Counted from the first letter of the stretch, positions 1-7,563 are shown. The stretch: 64,000 nt of DNA from Arthrobacter sp. SLBN-100 (GCF_006715305.1 NZ_VFMY01000001.1:3782001-3846000); one strand, 5' to 3'. The notes: a model not told the origin generated them from the letters alone. Translations and numbers: made by a program.

Positions 1-2
1 CA

Positions 3-410
3 CCAGCCGCAGTGGCCGGTGCCGGCGCAGCTGAAGCGCCGTCGGCTTCTGCACCGTCCCCAGGGTCAGCAGGCGCTGCCGCACAATCGACGACCCAGGG
101 AACTGATTCAACGGCGGGCAAGGTTCACTTCACCGGTGATTACACGCAGACGACCGAGGCCGACTCCGCCAAGATCCTTGAGCTCAACAAGCAGTGGATT
201 TCCCCGGAGAAGGAAGCGGAACTCAAGGCAAAGCTGGACAGCGCCGGGCTTAGTTCAAACATTCCGGGGGAGATAGCGGCTGATTGGTACAGCAGCAGGG
301 CCGGGTCATATTGCCAGGCTTACTTTGATGGGCACAATCTGAACCCGGAAGGTGTTTGGATCGAGGTCGGCAACGCCGTGCGAAGCGTCTACTGCCCGGA
401 ACTGGGATAA
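3..410 (+). CDS. Secreted or surface protein, 5' truncated by window edge
   Basis: The frame is open to the left edge, so the N-terminus lies outside the window; an internal GTG at 12 is unlikely to be the true start. The visible part begins with an Ala/Pro/Ser/Gly-rich low-complexity linker of about 35 residues, typical of the stalk behind a signal peptide or lipobox. A compact domain of about 95 residues follows. Its end (two cysteines, SYCQAYF and VYCPELG) resembles the C-terminus of actinobacterial DUF732 secreted proteins, but that is a resemblance by eye only. Function is unknown. A small lipoprotein gene follows 29 bases downstream. Confidence 0.55.
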   Translation, partial: PAAVAGAGAAEAPSASAPSPGSAGAAAQSTTQGTDSTAGKVHFTGDYTQTTEADSAKILELNKQWISPEKEAELKAKLDSAGLSSNIPGEIAADWYSSRAGSYCQAYFDGHNLNPEGVWIEVGNAVRSVYCPELG

Positions 411-439
411 AGGACCCTGCAACCGCAAGGGGGGATGCC

Positions 440-586
440 ATGCCACGTGCCTTTAAGCTCGCTGTTGTCGTCGCCCTGGCGCTGGTCATGGCATCGTGCG
501 CCGCACCGTCGATCGAGGAGCTCGGGCGCTGCGCCATCCGGGAAAAGGCCGCCAAAGGCAAAGCTCGAATCGGGGTCGGCGATTGA
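440..586 (+). CDS. Small predicted lipoprotein (48 aa)
   Basis: A short frame starting at the ATG at 440 with an AAGGGGGG ribosome site just upstream. The product has a basic N-terminus, a hydrophobic run and a lipobox (V-M-A-S-C, Cys20), which would direct lipidation and anchoring to the outer face of the membrane. Only about 28 residues follow the cysteine. It may be a natural small lipoprotein or the front of a longer one: after the TGA another frame stays open to about 654, and could be a frameshifted tail. It follows the preceding secreted-protein gene closely and may be co-transcribed with it. No function can be assigned. Confidence 0.4.
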   Translation: MPRAFKLAVVVALALVMASCAAPSIEELGRCAIREKAAKGKARIGVGD

Positions 587-705
587 GATCCGTTGATTGC
601 CCCGATGGGCCTCCGTTCTCCGACTACACGGATGAGCGGGTGGTAGTGGCGTGAGCCTCCGCCGACGGTACCTAGCCATGTTCGACCGATAGCAGGGGAG
701 AGACT

Positions 706-1590
706 ATGACGGCCTACATCGACTACATCAGCATGACCAAGAAGCAGTCCGAGGCCGCTTTCAAGGAGTACCTGGAGGAGCGCGGTCCGGCCTTGGAGCG
801 GCTGAGGCAGGCGCTGGCGGCCGACGGGCAGGACCCGGATCTTCTCCTGGATGGCTCTGTCGAGAGCCTGGTTCCCCTGTGGGGGTGGATCCTTGCCCAT
901 CTCACGGCGTTCGACGCGCCCCCCGGCGCCACTGATCCGAACAGCGTGCCGCGGGAAGTGTGGCCGTCCTGGGCGCGGCACGAATATGAGGTGATGCACG
1001 CCCTGTCCCTGGAGTCGCTGTTCCTGCTGGACGGGCTGGTGTCCTACCTGGGCGACGTCGTGCAGCAGCACGCCCCGGAGGCGCGGTGGGAGATCGCGCA
1101 CCACCGCATCAAGCGGTACCACCTCAACAAGCACCCTGTCCTGGTCAGCGGTACTGGTGAGGACCACAACTACCTCCCCGGACTGCCGAGGGTCCAGGCC
1201 TACTGCAACCTCACCGGCTTTCGCGAGTCCTCCGCTGACGCCATGGCCGAGTACGCCCGCCGCCTCATCGAGCAGCTGAACCGCGGCGACCAGCCGGATG
1301 ATGAGGAGATGGCCGAGGACGAGCCGCCCGTGGAGGTTGAAGACCTGGGCGATGACGAGCTCCGCGGCCGTGAGCTTGAGGTAGCGCTGCGGGAGGACAT
1401 CGTCTTTGAGCACAACCGGGTTGTGGGCCGGATGCTGAAGGCCCTCAAACAGGAGGACGGCATCGCCCGGGTTATCCGCGAGGACCGCGAGATCCTCCTT
1501 GTCGCCACACCGACCTGGAGCGCCGGGCAGCTTCAGGACTGGGTGGCACGCTATCTTCAGGACAACATCCGCGACCTGCGGCCCGCCTAA
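706..1590 (+). CDS. Hypothetical protein (294 aa) upstream of a DUF4259 gene
   Basis: The ATG at 706 has a GGGGAG ribosome site 7 bases before it. The product is soluble, has no signal peptide or membrane segment, and is probably mostly helical. Residues about 190-230 form a very acidic stretch (DDEEMAEDEPP, then VEVEDLGDDE). I do not recognise the family. A broken DUF4259 gene follows 28 bases downstream and a toxin-antitoxin pair after that. The second DUF4259 gene of the window, at 8944, sits next to a nuclease gene, so this protein could be the partner of a similar pair, but nothing in its sequence shows a nuclease or toxin motif. Confidence 0.7.
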   Translation: MTAYIDYISMTKKQSEAAFKEYLEERGPALERLRQALAADGQDPDLLLDGSVESLVPLWGWILAHLTAFDAPPGATDPNSVPREVWPSWARHEYEVMHALSLESLFLLDGLVSYLGDVVQQHAPEARWEIAHHRIKRYHLNKHPVLVSGTGEDHNYLPGLPRVQAYCNLTGFRESSADAMAEYARRLIEQLNRGDQPDDEEMAEDEPPVEVEDLGDDELRGRELEVALREDIVFEHNRVVGRMLKALKQEDGIARVIREDREILLVATPTWSAGQLQDWVARYLQDNIRDLRPA

Positions 1591-1618
1591 AACAGCCGGC
1601 ACAACAGAAGGAGCAGAC

Positions 1619-2016
1619 ATGTGTGCATGGGGATTTCAGGCCTTTGAGAACGACGATGCCCTGGACTGGCTGGAAGAACTCAAGCCGGCGGCGCCGAGGT
1701 CATCCGCCAAGGTCTGAACGCTGCCGGGGACGGCTACATCGACGCACCTGAGGGGAATGTCGCCGTCGCGGCCGCCGAGATCACCGCGGCAGCACAGGGG
1801 AACCCGCACGGCGACCTGCCCGAGGATGTGGCAACGTGGGTGACAGCCCATGGGGCTGAGCTCACGGCTGAGGACGCGCAGCTTGCCCTCGAGGCGGTTG
1901 AATGGGTTGCCGCTGAGGAGTCCGAGCTTGCCGAGCTGTGGGACGAGGCGGACGAACCGGAGTGGAAGGAATCCCTCGACAACCTCTCCGAAAGACTCCG
2001 GGCAGCAGGGGCCTAG
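1619..2016 (+). pseudogene. DUF4259 protein, frameshifted
   Basis: The ATG at 1619 (GAAGGAG upstream) opens a frame that stops after 32 codons at 1717. The next frame carries the rest up to the TAG at 2016. Read across the shift, the product aligns along its whole length with the intact DUF4259 protein at 8944-9342: FENDDALDWL at the start, VTAHG in the middle, EESELAELWD near the end. One G is missing in the GCGGCG run near 1690, where the intact paralogue has the codons for A-A-G-A-D. DUF4259 proteins are small, acidic and of unknown biochemical role. The lesion is a real loss of function unless the base was missed in sequencing. Confidence 0.75.
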
Positions 2017-2065
2017 GAACGGTCTGGGCTGGGCAGCCACTGGGACGGATCTTCCGCCAGATTCG

Positions 2066-2084
2066 CCCAACAGATAGTGTTGGG
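2066..2084. promoter_or_regulatory. Palindromic operator upstream of toxin-antitoxin pair
   Basis: A perfect inverted repeat, CCCAACA-gatag-TGTTGGG, ends two bases before the antitoxin start codon at 2087. GATAGT inside it could serve as the -10 element, which would give a leaderless or near-leaderless transcript. Autorepression through such a site is the usual control of Xre-family antitoxins. Binding is inferred, not shown. Confidence 0.55.
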
Positions 2085-2086
2085 GT

Positions 2087-2611
2087 ATGGAGAAGCAACG
2101 GAAGGCCGTCGAGCAGACCGTCATCCTGCGGGGCGGAGGACGGGAGACTCCCGTCAAAATGAGGAACGGCGTCATCCTGCTCCCCAAAGGCTTCAAGGTT
2201 GCACCCCGCCGCCGCGCCTATGCCAAGACCCAGGCCGCCGGCAGGACCGCCGCCGTGAACCTCGCAGGCCTCAAGGACACACCGGATTACGGGCCGCGGG
2301 CCATGACGCAGCGGCTCGTGAACGCCCTGGGCAACAACGCCGTCGCCGCGTTGCTTGGGGTTAATAAGGACAGGCCCAGCCGGTGGGTGACCGGCCAGGA
2401 CGCGCCGAACGAAGAGAACCGGGCGCAGTTGGCTGACCTGGACTCATTGGTCGGGCACCTGCACACGGCATTCACCACGGCCCAGGCCAGACTCTGGCTG
2501 GAGGGGCACAACCCCCACCTGGATGCCCGCCCCATCGACGTCTACCGGCTTGAAGGTGCAGCCCCAGTGATCGAGGCGATCCGCGCCCACGAACAAGGCG
2601 CTTTCGCCTAG
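2087..2611 (+). CDS. Antitoxin, Xre/MbcA/ParS type
   Basis: This 174-residue protein is the likely antitoxin of a type II toxin-antitoxin pair. After a basic N-terminal part of about 65 residues, residues about 70-115 look like a helix-turn-helix region (AMTQRLVNALGNN, VAALLGVNKDRPSRWV). The last 40 residues match the toxin-binding ParS/MbcA C-terminal pattern (ARLWLEGHNPHLDARPIDVY, then an Ala/Val/Ile helix). The gene overlaps the toxin by one base (TAGTG), so the two are translationally coupled, antitoxin first. A palindrome just ahead of its ATG is the likely autoregulatory operator. The N-terminal extension is longer than in minimal members of the family. Confidence 0.75.
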   Translation: MEKQRKAVEQTVILRGGGRETPVKMRNGVILLPKGFKVAPRRRAYAKTQAAGRTAAVNLAGLKDTPDYGPRAMTQRLVNALGNNAVAALLGVNKDRPSRWVTGQDAPNEENRAQLADLDSLVGHLHTAFTTAQARLWLEGHNPHLDARPIDVYRLEGAAPVIEAIRAHEQGAFA

Positions 2612-3171
2612 TGGAGTTCTGGCGCGTACTGAACTGGCACCCGGAGGCCAAGGACCCCTCCCAGAACGGGCATCCGCTCTATATCTGGCCCCGTCAGGGC
2701 GCCGGACGGGTTGATGACCCGGACCACGAATACGTTGTGCTCTATGTGGGCGACTCTGCAGAGGGCGCCGTCGCGGAAGCGTTCGGGAGCTACCCGCGCT
2801 GGACCGACGCCATCCTGGACCCCCCGCCCGCCGCGCCGGCCGGGACGCAGAAGGTTCTCGTGAGGTACACGGGGGACCTACCCATCCTGGACCTGGATGA
2901 TCCCGAGGTGCTGCAGGAATGGTCACTGCGGCCCAGCAGCGTCGTATCCCGTGACCGGGCCTCCACCCAGCAGTGGGCACGGACGATGTATGACAGCGGT
3001 GACTACGCGGGGGTTTCCTGGTGGTCCTTCTACGAGCCACGCTGGGCGAGCTTCGGGCTGTGGGACGTTTCGGGTCTTACAATGGCCGGCGTTCCGGATC
3101 CGTTGACCCTCGCCCACGATGCAGTGCAAGAAGCAGCTACGCTAATCCGGCGTGTAGTGACCTACAGCTAG
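2611..3171 (+). CDS. RES-domain toxin
   Basis: This 186-residue protein starts at GTG 2611, inside the stop codon of the antitoxin. It carries RES-domain features: an early Arg region (WPRQGAGR), then LYVGDSAEGAVAEAFG with the conserved Glu, and a late G-V-S-W-W-S block. Characterised RES toxins such as MbcT and Res degrade NAD+ and stop growth; that activity is known for the family and inferred here. Gene order and coupling match other Xre-RES loci. The frame is intact although several neighbouring genes are broken, as expected for an addiction module that cannot easily be lost. Confidence 0.75.
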   Translation: MEFWRVLNWHPEAKDPSQNGHPLYIWPRQGAGRVDDPDHEYVVLYVGDSAEGAVAEAFGSYPRWTDAILDPPPAAPAGTQKVLVRYTGDLPILDLDDPEVLQEWSLRPSSVVSRDRASTQQWARTMYDSGDYAGVSWWSFYEPRWASFGLWDVSGLTMAGVPDPLTLAHDAVQEAATLIRRVVTYS

Positions 3172-3312
3172 GCCGGCTCCAGGGAATGCATCGGGTGGGC
3201 TGCTGAAGCACTACAACGCTCAGCCTCTGCGCATGTTCCCTGATAGAGACCACCTCGAAGACAAGATCGGCGACTGAGGCACCGGAAAACAGGAACATTG
3301 GGAAGGAACTCT

Positions 3313-3686
3313 ATGACGGGCATGAAAACCCGGAATGAGATCTGGTACTACTCGATCTCGGCGCGGTAGTACTGATCGGAACTGTTCCGCTCATGCTGTT
3401 CGGCCTGAACTCCAGGGTGTTGGATGACATCGCACCTCTGTTTGCAGGGCTGGTTCTCAGCACCTATGTCTTCCGCTTCGGCCTGCCTTGGAAGTGGCTT
3501 AACTTCCTGTTCCTTGTATCGTTCTTTGTCGTGGGCCTTCTGCTGGGGCAGCCCGGACTCATGTGGATGGGCGGATACATTGCAGGGTCGCAGTTTGGTG
3601 TTGCCTGGCGGCTGACCCTTCGCCAAGCCCAAGGTGAAGTCTGTATGGACCGTCAACAGCCAGGGCGTCGACGGCTCCGGCAGTGA
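3313..3686 (+). pseudogene. Small four-helix membrane protein, frameshifted near its start
   Basis: The ATG at 3313 has a good ribosome site (GGAAGGA), but its frame closes at 3369 after about 18 codons. The next frame, open from 3339, continues as a hydrophobic protein with about four membrane segments (around GAVVLIGTVPLMLFG, IAPLFAGLVLSTYV, WLNFLFLVSFFVVGLLLG, and a last one near GGYIAGSQFGVAW). The simplest reading is one lost base between 3336 and 3360. An in-frame ATG at 3393 could give a shorter product but lacks a clear ribosome site. The C-terminal 25 residues lose membrane character and run into the SRAP remnant, so the end may be broken too. Confidence 0.5.
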
Positions 3687-3803
3687 ATCCAGCAGGTGCT
3701 GGATGTCGTCCTTGGCGGCCAGGTCCGGGTCAAGCCACTCAGAGAAGCGGTCACGCGGGATGATGATCGGGCTGCGGTCATGCACGTGTCCCAGCGCGTC
3801 CTG
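3640..3803 (-). pseudogene. Remnant of SRAP (YedK/HMCES) gene
   Basis: On the minus strand this stretch encodes a peptide with the C-terminal signature of SOS-response-associated peptidases: DALGHVHDRSPIIIP, then RFSEWLDPD and a tail to PWLLTV. The H-D-R-x-P element is the strongest clue. SRAP proteins covalently cap abasic sites in single-stranded DNA through an N-terminal Cys2. That Cys and the first two thirds of the protein are absent here, so the fragment cannot be active. It is wedged between two small membrane-protein genes, pointing to rearrangement. Confidence 0.55.
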
Positions 3804-3948
3804 CAACCAGTGAGAGCAGCGTGTAGAGGTCCTCATCGCTGCGGTACTGTTCCTGACTCGACCGTCCGCCTAGGACCTCGAAGAGGACCCACCCGATGGG
3901 CGGCAGTCCAATGCCGAGCAGGAAAGCCGTCATCCGCGAATCTTGCAT
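3778..3948 (-). CDS. Possible small membrane protein (56 aa)
   Basis: The minus-strand ATG at 3948 has GGGGGA just upstream. The product would have one hydrophobic segment (MTAFLLGIGLPPIGWVLFEV) and a short polar tail. Its 3' end overlaps the SRAP remnant in another frame, so the gene may have been cut by the rearrangement that placed the remnant there. No homologue is recognised. The bases between here and about 4090 show no other convincing gene. Confidence 0.3.
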   Translation of the reverse strand: MQDSRMTAFLLGIGLPPIGWVLFEVLGGRSSQEQYRSDEDLYTLLSLVAGRAGTRA

Positions 3949-4212
3949 TTGTCCCCCATCTTGGTCGACCTTCAGCATATCCGTCGCCATACATGAGGGC
4001 GCCAGAGAGGGGGTCCGCAACGGCTATCAGCCCGAACCCTACGCATGCCTACTGGCAAGAACCATTCCGGGGACAGATAGGCTGACAGCATGACGTTGGG
4101 GGACGTGGCCTCGGAGCCCGCTTGTGCACATCAAATGCGGCGAGGTCGTCACGACTGCCATCGCCGGGAATTTCAGCCGCAAAGGATTCGCCGCCAAGCG
4201 AACCCCTTCACG

Positions 4213-4475
4213 GTGATTCCCCTCGTCGCGGGCATCCTTTGGTTGGGCCACGGGGTTTGACTATCGCACGGAGCCCGGCGGACCGCCACACCCGCTGGAT
4301 CCTCTTCGGTGGCATGCCGGCCTTAGCTGTAGCGGCGCTCCTCTCGGGCGGACTGGTTGGGTTCAAGTTCGCGCTCATTGCCGCCCTGCCGTGGCTTGGG
4401 ATGATCCTCCTGGAGGTCTTCCTGACAGTTGGGTTGATGGTTTTGCGGGATGCCCAGGCGGAGAGTGCAGCGTGA
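4213..4475 (+). pseudogene. Broken paralogue of the following membrane protein
   Basis: From the GTG at 4213 the frame reads VIPLVAGILWLGHG and stops at about 4260. A second frame then reads RHTRWILFGGMPALAVAA and continues through two hydrophobic segments to the TGA at 4473-4475. Joined across one frameshift, this matches the intact neighbour at 4472-4960 (VIAGVLWLVHA ... RILFGGLAALTVLS). The first membrane segment found in the neighbour is missing. It looks like a decayed tandem copy. Its stop overlaps the GTG of the next gene (GTGA), so the operon architecture has survived. Confidence 0.5.
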
Positions 4476-4960
4476 AAGGCCGATCGGTAAGGGTCCACCA
4501 GACGAAGGCGATCCGTGAAGCAAGCTACCCCTGGACCGGGACCACAATGTTGGTCCTGCTCGTCCTCGCCTCGATGGTCCTGATCAGTTACGGGATCGCC
4601 GGCGCCGATTTCTCTATCTGGTTACCCGTCATCGCAGGGGTCCTTTGGCTGGTGCACGCGGCCCTGGGCGCCGCTGGCCACCCCGCCTACCACTACAGCG
4701 GCCGAATCCTGTTCGGCGGGCTGGCAGCGTTGACGGTCCTGTCCTTTGGGACTCTGTTCACGTACGCCAGGTTCGTCCCGGCAGCATTGAAGGACGACTC
4801 GTTTGCCGGGGTATTTGAGGGAATGCTCGCCATTGAAGCCTTGCTGGTACTGGTTGGCCTCGTATTCGTGGAGGTCGTCCGCGTTGCGGTGACACGGACG
4901 ATAAAGGATTCGCAGGCTGCAGCCGCCACCCAGCATGCAGATTCGTCCAGCAGCCCATGA
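4472..4960 (+). CDS. Four-helix membrane protein of a local paralogous family
   Basis: The start is the GTG at 4472, which overlaps the previous TGA and has GGAGAG upstream; a longer frame from 4391 is unlikely because it would lie inside the previous gene. The 162-residue product has about four membrane segments. The first (TTMLVLLVLASMVLISYGI) closely matches the first segment of the protein at 5541-5939, and the middle matches the broken copy just upstream. The function is unknown. It is the second gene of a tightly overlapped cassette (GTGA, ATGA, GTGA junctions), so the products are probably made together and may act together in the membrane. Confidence 0.6.
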   Translation: MKGRSVRVHQTKAIREASYPWTGTTMLVLLVLASMVLISYGIAGADFSIWLPVIAGVLWLVHAALGAAGHPAYHYSGRILFGGLAALTVLSFGTLFTYARFVPAALKDDSFAGVFEGMLAIEALLVLVGLVFVEVVRVAVTRTIKDSQAAAATQHADSSSSP

Positions 4961-5544
4961 AGCGCCGAGAGCTCTGGGGGACCGCCCTGATCATCGCCGC
5001 GGTTCAGTGCGCCTGGGCGTACCACGCCGTCTATGGGGCATCGCGGGCAGCCGCCCGGGAGAGCCTGCTCCTTTACATCGGCATTCCTGGACACTCCATT
5101 TCCTCCTGGTTCCTGGTTGTGGCGCTCCTGTCCGGCACTGCCGGGCTGTCGCTACTGCTCCCTGCGTTGATCGGCCGCATCCCCAGGAAAGTCCCACGGC
5201 GCATTATCGGGTGGACAACGGGCGCGGCTGCCGCTGCCGCCGTGCCGTACTCCGGCCTCATTTTTCTCTTCGCAGCCCTTGGCGCGTTCGGGATCGGTGA
5301 CACGGTGAAGATCGTGGCCGAGGACGGAACCTCGGTGCTCGTGTCCCAGGATGGCTTCGACGGCGACAGTGTCGTCATCTACACAGAGCACGACGAGTTC
5401 CACTACAAGCGGGCCCGCGACGCCCCCGAGATCTCCGGAGGGCCGCGGGTGAAAGACCAGGACTGCCAGCTCACTACCGCCGGCGGCACGCTCATCTGCG
5501 GAACCACGACAGTCACAACCGATCAGCAAGAACCGGGTACGTGA
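4957..5544 (+). CDS. Membrane protein with C-terminal extracytoplasmic domain
   Basis: This 195-residue protein starts at an ATG overlapping the preceding stop (ATGA). Membrane segments lie near residues 8-28, 47-75 (SSWFLVVALLSG and on) and 85-115. About 80 polar residues follow, containing two cysteines (QDCQL and LICGT) that could form a disulfide outside the cell. The tail resembles the small beta-rich extracellular domains of actinobacterial membrane proteins, but I know no named family. It sits in the middle of the overlapping cassette, between two members of a paralogous family. Confidence 0.6.
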   Translation: MKRRELWGTALIIAAVQCAWAYHAVYGASRAAARESLLLYIGIPGHSISSWFLVVALLSGTAGLSLLLPALIGRIPRKVPRRIIGWTTGAAAAAAVPYSGLIFLFAALGAFGIGDTVKIVAEDGTSVLVSQDGFDGDSVVIYTEHDEFHYKRARDAPEISGGPRVKDQDCQLTTAGGTLICGTTTVTTDQQEPGT

Positions 5545-5939
5545 TGGCCATGTCGGAAGAAAGCCCTCGTTGGGCTGGAACCATCGCGTGGATACTGCTC
5601 GTCATCGCGTCGATGGTTCTGATCGGTTACGGGATATGGCGCGCCGACTGGCATATCGGGCTTCCGGCTCCGGCCGAGCAGGAAGAGGTCTGGATCGGTA
5701 GAGGCTACATCTTCACCGGCTGCGCGCTGTCCCTCGCGGCCGCCGTCTGGTCCGGCGCACGGGACAACCGGTTTTGGGTGACGGTCTGCGCCGGCCTGCC
5801 GGGGATTCTGGTGGGCTGGGCGACGATGGATTCCCCCTACGACCTGAAGCGCCACCTGGCCGCCGTCGTGGCGTTCCCGATGGCACTGGCCGGAATCGCC
5901 GAGGTCATCAGGGTGCGCGGCCGCCGGCAGCGGGAGTAG
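5541..5939 (+). CDS. Four-helix membrane protein, paralogue of 4472 gene
   Basis: The start is GTG 5541, overlapping the previous TGA (GTGA); ATG codons at 5544 and 5550 are alternatives. The 132-residue product has about four membrane segments. Its first 35 residues (WAGTIAWILLVIASMVLIGY) match the start of the protein at 4472, so the two descend from one ancestor. It closes the cassette. The next gene, a broken pspA, begins 74 bases on and has its own ribosome site. PspA proteins protect the membrane under stress, so a link to envelope stress is possible, but that is inference from position alone. Confidence 0.55.
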   Translation: MMAMSEESPRWAGTIAWILLVIASMVLIGYGIWRADWHIGLPAPAEQEEVWIGRGYIFTGCALSLAAAVWSGARDNRFWVTVCAGLPGILVGWATMDSPYDLKRHLAAVVAFPMALAGIAEVIRVRGRRQRE

Positions 5940-6013
5940 GTGGGGCCCGGTGCTGGCAGCCGTCGGTGCCGTACACATAAAATTCAAAATCCATTACCGA
6001 TAGAAAGACCGTT

Positions 6014-6741
6014 GTGAAGCAGAGTATTTTCGCCCGCGTCGCCCAGCTCGCCAAGGCCAACATCAGCGCCCCGTTGGACTCCGCGGAAGACCCGCAGAAG
6101 ATGCTGGACCAGATGGTCAGGGACTACTCGAACAACATCCGCGAAGCCGAGGCAGCCGTCGCCCAGACCATCGGCAACCTCCGCATGGCCGAAGACGAGC
6201 ACGCACGCGCGGTGAACGACGCCAACACCTGGGCCAACAAAGCCATCGCCGCCTCCCTGAAAGCCGACGAGTTCCGGGCCGCCGGGAACAGCGTGGACGC
6301 CGACAAGTTCGACGCCCTCGCCAAGGTCGCTCTTCAGCGGTAGGTGTCCTCCGAATCAACCGCCAAGGCCCAAGAACCGGGCCTGGCCGCGCAGAACGAG
6401 GTCGTCGACAAGCTCAAGCGGGGTCTGGACCAGATGAAGGGCAAGCTCGGGGAGTTGACCGCCAAGCGCAACCAGCTCGTCAACCGGGGTAGGGTCGCTG
6501 CCGCCCAGTCCCAGGTCTACGACGCACTCAAATCCCTGGACGCAGGAGACCCCACCTCGGCAATCTGCCGGTACGAGGAGAACATTCGCCGCCGGGAGGC
6601 CACGGTCCGCGGCCAGCAGGAACTCGCCGCCTCATCGCTGGACGGCCAGTTCGCCTCCCTGGGAGACCTCGGAGAGCAGACCGAAGTGGAGGCACGGCTC
6701 GCGCCCTCAAGTCCATGGAGCGGAAGGCCATCGACTACTAA
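6014..6741 (+). pseudogene. PspA/IM30 family protein with amber stop and frameshift
   Basis: From the GTG at 6014 the product matches PspA/IM30 phage-shock proteins: IFARVAQLAKANISAPLDSA, then long heptad-rich coiled coil. A TAG at 6341-6343 interrupts it in frame, after ALQR, where the family normally has Gln. Reading resumes directly with VSSES and continues through VVDKLKRGLDQMKGKLGEL and EQTEVEARL. A second lesion near 6701, one lost G, replaces the ending; with it restored the protein ends ALKSMERKAIDY at the TAA at 6741. PspA proteins form rods or rings that protect the inner membrane. A restart at GTG 6344 could make the back half only. With two lesions this is most likely a dead gene. 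Confidence 0.8.
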
Positions 6742-6917
6742 GGCTCACCCTCGAAGGCACCGGATCACCGGTTCGGGGCCTCGGAATGCCAATATGGATC
6801 CGCTCCACGTCCAATTCCGCCTTGACATGTGAGTGGAGATCGACGCCTACCGTAGGAGGTCCAGTCCCGAGAGGGCTCGTGAAGGATGAGCAGATCCGGT
6901 CCGGGCACGACAGCAGA

Positions 6918-7010
6918 GATGAGCTGCACGAGCGCGGGCTGTTTCACACCGAGTTCAGCGGAAAAGATACTCGGGGACCACTACGACCTGGCAGCCCTGC
7001 CAAACGAAGC
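6918..7010 (+). pseudogene. C-terminal remnant of an LLM-class flavin monooxygenase
   Basis: This short stretch reads DELHERGLFHTEFSGK, then after one surplus base in the A-run near 6960 continues LGDHYDLAALPNEA. That pattern (L-x-x-R-G-L-F-x-T-E-x-x-G-x-x-L-x-x-x-x-x-L) is the usual C-terminus of bacterial luciferase-like monooxygenases of the NtaA/SnaA/DszA group. The body of the enzyme is missing. The rest of 6742-7071 holds no gene I can support. The match is by eye and short. Confidence 0.35.
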
Positions 7011-7071
7011 TGACGACAGCGGGTGCTACCGCCGTCATCAGCGTCGTTTGTGCGCTAGGGGACCGATAGTG

Positions 7072-7563
7072 TTAGCCGAGTTCAGCGCAGATGTCCCTCT
7101 GTGTGCCGGACACCTGTTCGATGGGTTCGGTCAGTGTGAAGTCATCACTGGTGGCAGTGAACCTCACCAATCCTGTGTAGAGGATAGTGGACGGGCCGCC
7201 CGCATCGGTATCGAACAACAGGAACAGGTTTGCGCCGGAGAGGGCGAAATCGATCGTTCCCGTTTCGGTGTTCTCAGCGGTCCTTGTGACGGATCCCTTG
7301 GTGTCGAACGTGACGGTCTCGCCGGTTTCATAGTTGCCGACCGTCAAGGTTGTGCCGCGTCCTGCGACGATCGTGTAGATAATGCCGTCCTTCACACGCG
7401 TAGTGCGAACGGCCTGGTTTCCGCCGGTCGAGCTGATGGTGACATCGAAGTTGTCGCAGGCGGGATAGTGCGGAACTTTTTCCGCTGCTGAGGCTGAGGG
7501 CGGAAGGGTTATTGCCGCTGCGAGTAGGGCTGTGGGCAGTAGGCCGCGCCAAACTTTAGCCAT
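7072..7563 (-). CDS. Secreted hypothetical protein (163 aa)
   Basis: The minus-strand ATG at 7563 has GGAGGAA upstream. The product has a clear Sec signal peptide (basic start, LLPTALLAAAITL, cleavage after ASA near residue 27). The mature part of about 135 residues is rich in Thr, Gly and Val with regular alternation, suggesting a beta-sandwich, and has two cysteines (YPACDN near the start, RDICAEL at the end) that could pair. No transmembrane anchor follows, so it is probably exported. Similar small secreted proteins are common in Arthrobacter; none with a known role is recognised. Confidence 0.7.
   Translation of the reverse strand: MAKVWRGLLPTALLAAAITLPPSASAAEKVPHYPACDNFDVTISSTGGNQAVRTTRVKDGIIYTIVAGRGTTLTVGNYETGETVTFDTKGSVTRTAENTETGTIDFALSGANLFLLFDTDAGGPSTILYTGLVRFTATSDDFTLTEPIEQVSGTQRDICAELG

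Noticed and set aside
587..655. Open frame (PDGPPFSDYTDERVVVA) after the small lipoprotein
   Set aside because: Could be a frameshifted tail of the lipoprotein, but no homologue supports joining them.
250..1620. Long open frame on the minus strand (over 450 codons)
   Set aside because: It is the antisense shadow of the plus-strand gene at 706-1590; the plus frame has a ribosome site and proper codon use, and the minus product has no recognisable domain.
3196..3279. Short plus-strand peptide ending RMFPDRDHLEDKIGD after the RES toxin
   Set aside because: It looks protein-like but is too short, has no start with ribosome site and no recognised family; at most a fossil.
6341..6343. General reassignment of TAG as a sense codon
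   Set aside because: Many intact genes in the window (for example barstar, the pyruvate-oxidase-like gene, ispD) end in TAG, so TAG works as a stop.
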